Below, in pieces: positions 1 to 6,006 of a stretch of 8,210 nt of DNA. Location: the NCBI GenBank assembly GCA_903907475.1, contig CAIVOB010000048.1, forward strand, positions 1 to 8,210, written 5' to 3'. The number at the start of each line of letters is the position of its first letter. Within the stretch, counting starts at the first letter, position 1. The translations under genes were made by a program, and so were the position numbers. The DNA is from Candidatus Omnitrophota bacterium (lineage in GTDB: Bacteria; Omnitrophota; Gorgyraeia; Gygaellales; Profunditerraquicolaceae). The notes under the pieces are model-generated. The model made no database searches. It saw nothing but the letters and a program-made list of their open reading frames with translations, and was not told where the DNA came from.

Positions 1-300
1 CAAAGTGAATTTGTTTATGAAGCAAAAGGCAAACGCAATCCTTTTATACCGCTAGTGACTCCGGAGGGTAGGTTACTAAAATTGGATAAACTGGAGGCGA
101 CTTCAGTCGAGGGGCTAGGGATTGAGGGGATTATTTATGATAAGTTTGGCCGCTCATTCGCGATTGTTAATGGGACGGTGGTGGGAGTGGGAGATTTAGT
201 GGGAGATTACCAAGTTTTAAAAATACAAGAACGTAAAGTAATTTTTATTAAGGAAGGGGCTCCTTTAGAAGTGGAGTTAACCAAGGAGGAAGGAAAGTGA
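1..300 (+). CDS. pilP: PilP-like pilus assembly protein, C-terminal part (5' end outside window)
   Basis: The frame is open from base 1 to the TGA at 298-300, giving 99 visible residues; the true start lies upstream. Near the visible N-terminus is the stretch KGKRNPFIPL (residues 9-18), which matches the (R)(D/N)PF motif marking the start of the folded domain of PilP and GspC-type proteins. It is followed by a beta-rich domain of the expected pattern: a GIEGIIYD strand, an AIVNG strand, a GDLVGDYQVLKI segment and a closing VIFI strand. Known role of the family: PilP is an inner-membrane lipoprotein that links the PilM/N/O alignment complex to the secretin PilQ in the periplasm. The next gene is a PilQ-type secretin overlapping by 4 nt, which strongly supports this reading. 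The lipoprotein signal cannot be checked because it is outside the window. A GspC-like protein is the main alternative. A GTG at 55 is in frame but falls after the conserved motif, so I do not regard it as the start. Confidence 0.8.
   Translation, partial: QSEFVYEAKGKRNPFIPLVTPEGRLLKLDKLEATSVEGLGIEGIIYDKFGRSFAIVNGTVVGVGDLVGDYQVLKIQERKVIFIKEGAPLEVELTKEEGK
283..289 (+). promoter_or_regulatory. Ribosome binding site of the secretin gene
   Basis: A full AAGGAGG Shine-Dalgarno sequence lies inside the end of the PilP-like gene, 7 nt before the GTG at 297. It supports GTG at 297 as the secretin start, and indicates that the anti-Shine-Dalgarno pairing is conventional in this organism. Confidence 0.8.
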
Positions 301-2039
301 AAAAAATATTTATAATTTTTCTTTTCATTTTTTGTTTTTTTGGCCTGTCGGCTCAAAGTGAAGAAACTAAAACTGAGGTTGTGCAAGTCAACCCGGTGGT
401 CACGGAGACCAAAGTTGTCGCGCCGGCAGCGGTTGAAACCGTAAGCGTTGGAAATGAGGCCCAGACTTCCGGAAATGTGACGCTTGATTTTAAAGAAGCG
501 GATATCAATAATGTTTTAAAAATAATTTCATATAAATCCGGGGTTAATATCGTGACTACTCCGGATGTGATCGGTAATGTTTCGGTACGCCTGACGGATG
601 TGCCTTGGGAAGTGGCTTTGGGGGTAATTTTAAAAACTTACGGATTTGGTTCACAGCGGCAAGGCAATGTCATCTTAGTTACTAAGGCGGAGAATGTGGC
701 TAAGATTGCTTCGGAAGAAGCTTTGCAGACTGAAATTATTACTCTAAAATTTTTGGATGCTCAGGATGCACAAAAAATTATTATTCCTTTACTTTCTCCA
801 CGCGGGAAAATTTCGGTGCTTTATAGCCGGGGACAAAAAGGCTGGCAATTTGGAACATTTAAAATTGGTAGGGATTCCACTTCTAACGCGGCTTTAGCGA
901 AAGAAGCCGCGGGGGTAACTAAATCTGAAACAGTTTCTTACGAGAAGAATGCTAGCGGTGAAACAGTGATGAAGAAGGCAGAGTTTGATCCGTCTGTAAA
1001 ATCAAAAATGTTGGTAATTACTGATACGGCCAGTTCATTGGATATGATTCGCAATGTTATTTTAGCTAAAGTTGATATTAAGCCAAAACAGGTTTTAATT
1101 GAAACAAAAATTATTGAAGTTAGTAAGAATAAACTTCGTGATTTTGGTTTGGATTGGGGATTGGGTTCGGTTGGTGCTGCGCAAACTAATGTTGTAACAA
1201 CACAGCCATATGGAGATATTGCTACCGGAGGGCATGCGGGTACTGTCGGGACTAAAGCACTTGCCTCTAATATAACTCCATCGTTATTTAATGCCGCTAC
1301 GACTGGGGTATTAGGGTATGAGCCTTATAATGCGGGAGCAGAATTTGTTTTTCAAAAATTAACCGGTACTAAATTCGAAGCTGTAATTCATGCTTTGGAA
1401 GATGATGCTAATACGAATACTCTTTCTGCTCCGAGTATCCTGACGCTGGATAATCAAGAAGCTTCAATGCTCGTAGGGTATCATACTCCAATTCTGCAAT
1501 CTACGATTACTGCTGGTACTTCGGGAACTAATTCTACAATTACCCAAACTTTAGATTATTATCAGGAGATTGGCATTAGGCTTAATGTTGTTCCTCAAAT
1601 AAGTGAAGAGGGTTACATCAACATGATTATTCACCCGAGTATTACTTCTTCTAATTCTAATGTTACTGCGACATCTACTGCCGGTAGTGCTGATGATGCG
1701 ACAACCACGCTTTATCCGATTATTGATGTGCGGGAAGTGCAGACTCAGGTTTTGTTGAAAGACGGGGAAACGATTGTGATTGGAGGCTTGCTTAAAGATG
1801 TGAAGGGTAAAGAATTTATTGGCATTCCTTTCTTAAAAGATCTTCCTTGGGGGTTAGGTAAGCTTTTTGGCCGCGAGACATCTCCGACCACAAAAATTGA
1901 TCTTTTAATTTTCATCACTGCGAGGATTATTAAAGAAGGCGAGTATACTCCTGAAGAGTTGGCGAAACTGGAAAAAAGATTAGGCCGGGAGCCAGTAGTT
2001 GTTGATCTAAAAGCACTAGATAAAAAGAAAACGAAATAA
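297..2039 (+). CDS. pilQ: Type IV pilus / type II secretion secretin (PilQ/GspD family)
   Basis: This 580-residue protein should form the outer-membrane ring through which a pilus or secreted substrate passes. Residues 1-20 are a signal peptide (KK, a long Phe/Ile/Leu core, then LSA-Q) with no lipobox, so signal peptidase I cleavage near 19/20 is likely. Residues 21-60 form a Val/Thr/Glu-rich linker. Residues about 60-130 are an STN/N0 domain of PilQ type (VTLDFKEADINNVL, DVPWEVAL, GNVILV). Residues about 143-262 are an N1-like domain (IITLKFLDAQDAQKII, later MLVITDTASSLDMI) containing a long insert. Residues about 265-545 are the secretin core, with VLIETKIIEV, a LSAPSILTLDNQEA stretch and the signature GIPFLKDLPWGLGKLF (509-524), ending in a membrane-inserting strand LLIFITARII. 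Only one N1-type repeat is seen and no AMIN domain, which is compact for PilQ. Start is GTG at 297, overlapping the previous stop by 4 nt. The PilP-like neighbour favours a pilus secretin over GspD; the exact system is not settled by this window. Confidence 0.93.
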   Translation: MKKIFIIFLFIFCFFGLSAQSEETKTEVVQVNPVVTETKVVAPAAVETVSVGNEAQTSGNVTLDFKEADINNVLKIISYKSGVNIVTTPDVIGNVSVRLTDVPWEVALGVILKTYGFGSQRQGNVILVTKAENVAKIASEEALQTEIITLKFLDAQDAQKIIIPLLSPRGKISVLYSRGQKGWQFGTFKIGRDSTSNAALAKEAAGVTKSETVSYEKNASGETVMKKAEFDPSVKSKMLVITDTASSLDMIRNVILAKVDIKPKQVLIETKIIEVSKNKLRDFGLDWGLGSVGAAQTNVVTTQPYGDIATGGHAGTVGTKALASNITPSLFNAATTGVLGYEPYNAGAEFVFQKLTGTKFEAVIHALEDDANTNTLSAPSILTLDNQEASMLVGYHTPILQSTITAGTSGTNSTITQTLDYYQEIGIRLNVVPQISEEGYINMIIHPSITSSNSNVTATSTAGSADDATTTLYPIIDVREVQTQVLLKDGETIVIGGLLKDVKGKEFIGIPFLKDLPWGLGKLFGRETSPTTKIDLLIFITARIIKEGEYTPEELAKLEKRLGREPVVVDLKALDKKKTK

Positions 2040-2041
2040 GG

Positions 2042-2080
2042 TAAAAGTGACCGTTATAAAAGAAGCGCGTGTCACTTTTA
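2042..2080 (+). terminator. Inverted repeat after the secretin gene, possible weak terminator
   Basis: TAAAAGTGAC (2042-2051) and GTCACTTTTA (2071-2080) are perfect 10-bp inverted copies separated by 19 nt. The left arm begins 3 nt after the secretin stop codon. Read as an intrinsic terminator, GTGAC/GTCAC is the core stem and TTTT the tail, mirrored by AAAA upstream, so it could work in both directions. The core is short, the loop long and the T tract only four bases, so an mRNA 3'-end stabilising hairpin or a protein-binding site is also possible. Confidence 0.45.
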
Positions 2081-2103
2081 GATGAATATAGGTTTAAGTA
2101 ATT

Positions 2104-2412
2104 ATGTTGTATAGAGTAAACTTCGTGTTTTCAAAGACAGGACTGATGCGTTATATTTCGCATTTAGACCTGATGCGTCTATTCATGCGCGCGATGCGCC
2201 GGGCGGATCTTCCTTTAAAGATGAGCGAGGGGTTTAGCCCGCATCCAAAATTAAGCCTGAAAAGAGCTTTAAAATTAGGAGTGGAAAGCCAGGAGGAAGA
2301 GGCAACCATCGTTTTAAAATTTCCGGTTGAGCCGGATGATTTTAAGAATAGATTGCAAAAACAATTACCAGAAGGGATTAAAGTTAAAGATGTCCAAGGA
2401 AATTTTAATTAA
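2104..2412 (+). CDS. DUF2344 / TIGR03936-type radical-SAM-linked protein, half length
   Basis: The 102-residue product carries the characteristic N-terminal features of the DUF2344 family: YRVNFVFSKTG (3-13), YISHLDLMRLFMRAMRRADLPL (17-38), SEGFSPHPKLS (41-51) and GVES (59-62), then LPEGIKV (89-95). The family is known mainly as a partner of, or fused to, B12-binding radical SAM proteins (TIGR03960), commonly next to RNase G and rplU; its biochemical role is not established. Members usually run to roughly 200 residues or more, so this one ends after about the first half. The stop at 2410-2412 lies inside the ribonuclease gene, and I see no continuation of the family in another frame, so a simple frameshift is not supported. 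The radical SAM gene is not upstream, where a secretin sits instead. Start ATG at 2104 has only a weak AGG-type ribosome binding site, but it is where family members begin (M-x-YR). Confidence 0.78.
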   Translation: MLYRVNFVFSKTGLMRYISHLDLMRLFMRAMRRADLPLKMSEGFSPHPKLSLKRALKLGVESQEEEATIVLKFPVEPDDFKNRLQKQLPEGIKVKDVQGNFN

Positions 2413-3832
2413 TGCGGAGTCACAAGAAAAGCGCGTCGCGATAGTTCAGGACGGCCTGCTTTTGGAGTTTCATATCGAGCGGCCGCAAGACCGCACGATT
2501 GTGGGCAATATTTATAAAGGGCGCATCGAAGCAGTCATGCCTTCGATTGGCGCGGCTTTTGTGGATATTGGTTTAGCTAAAAACGGATTTCTCTATTTAT
2601 CGGAGATCGAATCCGCCTATGAATCAATTGAGGCTCCCCAGCAGACTCCGATTAAAGAAGTAAAAAAGGGGCAAGAAGTTTTAGTGCAGGTGGTCAAAGA
2701 GTCTTTTGGCACCAAAGGCCCGCGGCTTTCGACGCAAATTGGTTTAGCCGGCCGTTATTTAGTGATTATGCCCCTAGAAAAACAAGGCGGTATTTCGCGG
2801 CGGATTGAAGACGAAGTGGAAAGAAGGCGTTTGCGGGATATTTTTAAAAAACTTAAACTTCCGGACGCGGTGGGTTTTATCGTGCGCACGGCAGCCAGCG
2901 GAAGAAGCGAGCAGGAGTTAACGCGCGACGCGGAATTTTTACATAAATTATGGAAACGCCTGGAAAAAACCGCCCAGGGTAAAAAAGCTCCCGCTTTAGT
3001 TTATGAAGAGTATGATTTGGCGCTGCGGGCGATTCGCGATTCTTTTACCGAAGATGTGACAAAATTAATCGTGGATTCTAAGCCGGAATTTTATCGTATT
3101 CAGCATTTTATGCGCACTTTTTTAAGTTACTTATGCAAAAAAGTGGAGCTTTACCGGGGAGATGATCTTTTTGGCGCCAAAGATGTGGAAAAACAAATTA
3201 ATCATATCTTTGAAAGCCATGTTTATATGAAGTCTAAAGCCTATCTTATTATTGAGCCGACTGAATGTCTAGTAGTAATTGATGTTAATAGCGGTGGTTT
3301 TAAGAAAAAGGTCAATCAGGAAGAAATGGCTTTTAAAGTAAATTGCGAAGCGGCCCTGGAAATTGCCCGGCAGTTGGTATTGCGGGATTTAGGCGGAATT
3401 ATCGTAATCGATTTTATCGATATGGAACGCGAGGGGCATCGGCGGGAATTATTAAATATACTTAAAAATGCCTTGGCTACCGATCGGGCAAAATATGATA
3501 TTTTGGGTATTTCTAAATTTGGAATTGTGGAAATGACCCGCGAACGCATTCATAAAACCGTACAAATGCTTTCTTTTCATCCTTGTCCGTATTGTAAGGG
3601 TAAAGGCAAGCTGCGCTCACCCCAAACTTTGGGAATTTTTGCTTTAAAAGAGCTTAAGCGCTATCTTAAGGGAAAATCCTTAAAACAGGTTTCATTGACT
3701 CTGGCACCGCCGGTGATTGATGAGATTCTAAAAGATAAGGAGGCCCTGCGCGCGATTGAGCATAAATACAGGATCAAAATTAACCTCATTGCCAACCCCA
3801 CCGCGCATTTAGAAGACATCCGGATGAGCTAA
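2390..3832 (+). CDS. rng: Ribonuclease E/G family endoribonuclease
   Basis: This single-strand-specific endoribonuclease should take part in rRNA maturation and mRNA decay in the cytoplasm. I place the start at the ATG at 2390, giving 480 residues beginning MSKEILINAE, the usual N-terminus. The longer frame back to 2327 adds 21 residues unlike the family, and GAAGGG at 2371-2376 can serve as a ribosome binding site. An S1 RNA-binding domain spans about 36-120 (GNIYKGRIEAVMPSIGAAFVDIG, GFLYLSE). The catalytic DNase I-like region holds VVIDVNSG (295-302, metal-binding Asp298) and GGIIVIDFIDM (335-345, Asp341). CPYC (399-402) is the zinc-link motif that joins subunits. Length is close to RNase G, and there is no long C-terminal degradosome scaffold as in RNase E. 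The gene overlaps the DUF2344 frame by 23 nt, suggesting coupled translation. DUF2344, RNase G, rplU is a common gene order in bacteria, which supports the assignment. Confidence 0.95.
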   Translation: MSKEILINAESQEKRVAIVQDGLLLEFHIERPQDRTIVGNIYKGRIEAVMPSIGAAFVDIGLAKNGFLYLSEIESAYESIEAPQQTPIKEVKKGQEVLVQVVKESFGTKGPRLSTQIGLAGRYLVIMPLEKQGGISRRIEDEVERRRLRDIFKKLKLPDAVGFIVRTAASGRSEQELTRDAEFLHKLWKRLEKTAQGKKAPALVYEEYDLALRAIRDSFTEDVTKLIVDSKPEFYRIQHFMRTFLSYLCKKVELYRGDDLFGAKDVEKQINHIFESHVYMKSKAYLIIEPTECLVVIDVNSGGFKKKVNQEEMAFKVNCEAALEIARQLVLRDLGGIIVIDFIDMEREGHRRELLNILKNALATDRAKYDILGISKFGIVEMTRERIHKTVQMLSFHPCPYCKGKGKLRSPQTLGIFALKELKRYLKGKSLKQVSLTLAPPVIDEILKDKEALRAIEHKYRIKINLIANPTAHLEDIRMS

Positions 3833-3860
3833 AAGAGGCGTTTTTAACTCTTTTTTAGCT
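3827..3860 (+). terminator. Weak intrinsic terminator at the end of rng
   Basis: The sequence AGCTAAAAGAG (3827-3837) is matched by CTC, six T and AGCT (3848-3860), an inverted repeat with two extra T on the right arm and a 10-nt loop. AAAAGAG/CTCTTTT would form a stem that runs into the T tract. Only two G-C pairs are present in that stem, so termination is probably partial. It overlaps the rng stop codon and ends exactly where the next promoter's -35 box begins, which fits a transcription-unit boundary. Confidence 0.45.
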
Positions 3861-3888
3861 TGACCCCCTAATTCGCTAGGTATATAAT
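3860..3888 (+). promoter_or_regulatory. Sigma70-type promoter of the rplU-obg-proBA-nadD-rpe run
   Basis: TTGACC at 3860-3865 (five of six consensus bases) is followed by a 17-bp spacer and a perfect TATAAT at 3883-3888. The expected transcription start is near 3895. No extended -10 TG is present. It lies in the only sizeable gap in this half of the window, directly upstream of rplU, and no comparable promoter is visible in the downstream junctions. Confidence 0.82.
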
Positions 3889-3909
3889 ATTAAATTCAAG
3901 TTTGGCTTG

Positions 3910-3929
3910 TGGACGCGTTTTGGCGTCTA
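3910..3929 (+). promoter_or_regulatory. Hairpin in the 5' leader of rplU
   Basis: TGGACGC (3910-3916) pairs with GCGTCTA (3923-3929) around a GTTTTG loop, giving seven pairs including one G-U. It lies about 15 nt after the expected transcript start, inside an untranslated leader of roughly 83 nt. Ribosomal protein leaders that bind their own product, including L21 leaders in Firmicutes, are known, so autoregulation is a reasonable guess. I cannot match this hairpin to a known family. Confidence 0.4.
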
Positions 3930-3962
3930 AGAAGCTTTTTATCGGAAATAGTCACATTCTAT

Positions 3963-3970
3963 AGGGAGGT
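3963..3970 (+). promoter_or_regulatory. Ribosome binding site deciding the rplU start
   Basis: AGGGAGGT lies 7 nt before the ATG at 3978. It settles the start against the in-frame upstream GTG at 3909, which would add 23 residues unlike bL21 and would place the leader hairpin inside the coding region. Confidence 0.85.
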
Positions 3971-3977
3971 AGTAAAA

Positions 3978-4292
3978 ATGTTCGCAATCGTAGAAGTTGG
4001 AGCGCAGCAGTTTAATGTAAAAAAGGATGATATTATCGAGGTGCACCGCTTTGACGCGGTTAAAAACGATAAAGTCATTTTAGACAAGGTATTACTGGTC
4101 TATAAAGATAAGAAGTTAGAGATTGGTACGCCTTATGTTTTAGGTGCTAAGGTAGAAGCAGTTGTCCTAAAGCAGATGATGGGTGAAAAAACTACCGCTT
4201 ATAAATATCGTCGCCGGAAAGCTTCGCATTGGGAAAAAGGGCATCGGGCGCAGTTGGTAGAATTAAAAATTAAGTCGATTGAGTTAGCCTAA
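3978..4292 (+). CDS. rplU: 50S ribosomal protein bL21
   Basis: This 104-residue protein of the large ribosomal subunit binds 23S rRNA. The family pattern is clear along its length: MFAIVEVGAQQFNVKKDD at the N-terminus (usual form MYAIVE-GGKQY-V), DKVLLVYKD and GTPYVLGAKVEAVVL in the middle, and the basic YKYRRRKASHWEKGHRAQLVELKI C-terminus with the conserved GHR. The usual GGKQY is GAQQF here, a mild divergence. Length is normal. The gene has its own strong promoter and a good ribosome binding site. It is followed by obg after only 9 nt; in most bacteria rpmA (bL27) sits between these two genes and is absent here. The gene heads the downstream run. Confidence 0.97.
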   Translation: MFAIVEVGAQQFNVKKDDIIEVHRFDAVKNDKVILDKVLLVYKDKKLEIGTPYVLGAKVEAVVLKQMMGEKTTAYKYRRRKASHWEKGHRAQLVELKIKSIELA

Positions 4293-4301
4293 AATTTAAA
4301 A

Positions 4302-5255
4302 GTGTTTATTGATGGTGCTAAAATTGAAGTCCGGGGCGGTAGTGGAGGAAGAGGCTGCCAAAGTATTTACCGGGATAAGTATCAGCGCCAAGGCCGGCCT
4401 GATGGCGGCGACGGCGGAGATGGTGCGGATATTATTATCCAAGCGGACAGGAATTTACTTACGCTTTTAGATTTTCAGTATCATCGTCATTTTTTTGGCA
4501 GCCATGGCGCGCATGGTTCGGGAAATCATAAAAGAGGCCGTAATTCGGAAAATGTGATTGTGCGCGTGCCTTTAGGAACGGTGATTAAGGATGCCTCAAC
4601 TGGGGCAATCTTGCGGGATTTAAAAGCAGAGGGCGAGCAGGTAATTATTGCTCGGGGTGGCCGAGGAGGAATTGGTAATTGGCACCGTAAAGAAGCCAGT
4701 CCGGGTGAGCCCGGGGAAGCCAAGACCATTATCTTAGATTTAAAACTTTTAGCAGATGTGGGTGTGGTGGGGTTTCCCAACGCCGGAAAGTCGACTTTAA
4801 TTTCCGCAATTTCTAACGCCCATCCTAAAGTTGCGGCGTATCCTTTTACGACGCTGGCTCCGATTCTAGGAGTGGCGACGGCGACGCACCGCCAGTTTGT
4901 GATTGCCGATATTCCCGGTTTAATCGAAGGGGCAAGTACCGGCCGGGGTTTAGGTGATAAATTTTTAAAGCATGTTGAGCGGACAAAAGTTTTAATTCAT
5001 CTGGTGGATATGGCGGGTTTTGAAGGCCGTGACCCCCTGGATGATTATAAAAAGATAAATTTAGAGTTAAAAAATTATAGTAAGGATCTTTATAAAAAAC
5101 CGCAGATTATCGCGGCGAATAAAATGGATCTTCCGGGAGCGAGCGCGAATTTAAAACGTTTTAAGAAAACGGTGAAAAAAACAATTTATCCGATTTCGGC
5201 GTTAGAAAAAATGAACTTGGGGGAGTTAATTGATGCCATCGCAGAAAAGTTATAA
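4302..5255 (+). CDS. obg: Obg/CgtA family GTPase, ribosome assembly
   Basis: This 317-residue GTPase should act in late assembly of the 50S subunit and in growth control. Residues 1-150 are the glycine-rich Obg domain (MFIDGAKIEVRGGSGGRGC, GRPDGGDGGDGADII, TLLDFQY, RGGRGGIGN). Residues about 152-317 are the G domain: G1 GFPNAGKS (157-164), switch region YPFTT (180-184), G3 DIPG (203-206), G4 NKMD (273-276) and G5 ISAL (298-301). All GTP-binding motifs are intact. There is no C-terminal OCT domain, as in several lineages. The Obg domain is shortened after GGIGN: the usual stretch with T-N-x-AP before GEPGE is missing. Start is GTG at 4302, giving the standard MF(I/V)D N-terminus; no good ribosome binding site is seen, so translation may be coupled to rplU, whose stop lies 9 nt upstream. 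The 3' end overlaps proB by 23 nt. Confidence 0.96.
   Translation: MFIDGAKIEVRGGSGGRGCQSIYRDKYQRQGRPDGGDGGDGADIIIQADRNLLTLLDFQYHRHFFGSHGAHGSGNHKRGRNSENVIVRVPLGTVIKDASTGAILRDLKAEGEQVIIARGGRGGIGNWHRKEASPGEPGEAKTIILDLKLLADVGVVGFPNAGKSTLISAISNAHPKVAAYPFTTLAPILGVATATHRQFVIADIPGLIEGASTGRGLGDKFLKHVERTKVLIHLVDMAGFEGRDPLDDYKKINLELKNYSKDLYKKPQIIAANKMDLPGASANLKRFKKTVKKTIYPISALEKMNLGELIDAIAEKL
5219..5225 (+). promoter_or_regulatory. Ribosome binding site of proB inside obg
   Basis: GGGGGAG lies within the last codons of obg, 7 nt before the ATG at 5233. This spacing favours the ATG over the TTG three bases earlier. Confidence 0.6.
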
Positions 5256-6006
5256 AAAAATTGTGGTGAAGATTGGTTCCAGTTTATTTGCGGCGGGGAA
5301 AAATAAGCTCGATATGGCTTTAGTAAATAATCTTGCCGGCCAGATTGCGATTTTAGTTAAACAGGGTAAAGAAGTCGTGGTGGTTTCCTCCGGAGCGATT
5401 GCTTTAGGGATGTCAATTTTAAAATTAACGCAGCGTCCTAAGGAATTGCGCCAGCTGCAGGCAGTGGCGGCGATTGGCCAACATGAATTAATGCATGTTT
5501 ATAAATTGGCTTTGGCCAGGTGCGGATTAAATTGCGCCCAAGTGCTTTTAACTTGGGATGATTTTTCAAAAAAGCGTTACGGAAATGCTAAGAATACCAT
5601 CAATACTATTCTTAAGTTTAAAGCGCTGCCGATCATTAATGAAAATGATACTGTGGCCACCGAAGAGATTAAATTCGGCGACAATGATAAACTTTCGGCA
5701 TTAGTGGCGATCTTACTTGATGCGGATCTTTTGGTAATTCTTTCTGATGTTGATGGATTGCTAGATAAAAATAAACAGGTAATTGGTGTCGTTGGCAAGA
5801 TTAACGGCCAGATTAAGTCTTTAGCATGTTCTACAAATAAAAAGATTTGCGTCGGAGGGATGATCACGAAATTAGAGGCGGCGCGCATGGTAATTGCTGC
5901 TGGAATTCCTTGCGTCATCGCTAACGGTAGTAAGTTTGGAATTATTAACGCGGTTGTTGCTAGTCCCTTTAAAAGCGGAACGATTTTTTTACCGGTAAAA
6001 AAATGA
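5233..6006 (+). CDS. proB: Glutamate 5-kinase (catalytic domain only)
   Basis: It phosphorylates L-glutamate with ATP to gamma-glutamyl phosphate, the first and usually proline-inhibited step of proline synthesis. The 257-residue product is one amino acid kinase domain: IVVKIGSS (10-17) for phosphate binding, VVSSGAIALGM (50-60), the substrate-binding INENDTV (135-141) and FGDNDKLSA (148-156), SDVDGL (171-176) and GGMITKLEAA (208-217). The C-terminal PUA domain of the roughly 370-residue E. coli type is absent; the frame ends cleanly and proA follows at once, so this is a natural short form, as known in other bacteria. I chose ATG at 5233 over TTG at 5230 because of ribosome binding site spacing; the difference is one residue. 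The gene overlaps obg by 23 nt and proA by 4 nt (ATGA), so expression is probably coupled to both. Confidence 0.96.
   Translation: MPSQKSYKKIVVKIGSSLFAAGKNKLDMALVNNLAGQIAILVKQGKEVVVVSSGAIALGMSILKLTQRPKELRQLQAVAAIGQHELMHVYKLALARCGLNCAQVLLTWDDFSKKRYGNAKNTINTILKFKALPIINENDTVATEEIKFGDNDKLSALVAILLDADLLVILSDVDGLLDKNKQVIGVVGKINGQIKSLACSTNKKICVGGMITKLEAARMVIAAGIPCVIANGSKFGIINAVVASPFKSGTIFLPVKK

Noticed and set aside
2055..2060. TATAAA as a -10 box for the DUF2344-rng unit
   Set aside because: There is no acceptable -35 box 16-18 bp upstream, and it sits in the loop of the inverted repeat.
2327..2389. Longer N-terminus for the RNase E/G gene
   Set aside because: The 21 extra residues overlap conserved-frame DUF2344 coding sequence and are unlike the family; the ATG at 2390 gives the standard start.
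3316..3549. Antisense open frame within rng
   Set aside because: It mirrors the conserved catalytic region of RNase G and resembles no protein I recognise. The same holds for antisense frames at 4526-4780, 5969-6163, 7097-7306 and 7231-7425.
3909..3977. In-frame upstream start (GTG at 3909) for rplU
   Set aside because: The extra 23 residues do not resemble bL21, and the strong AGGGAGGT is placed for the ATG at 3978.
5577..5918. Antisense open frame of 113 codons within proB
   Set aside because: It lies wholly opposite well-conserved proB motifs, has no recognisable domain and has no gene-like context.
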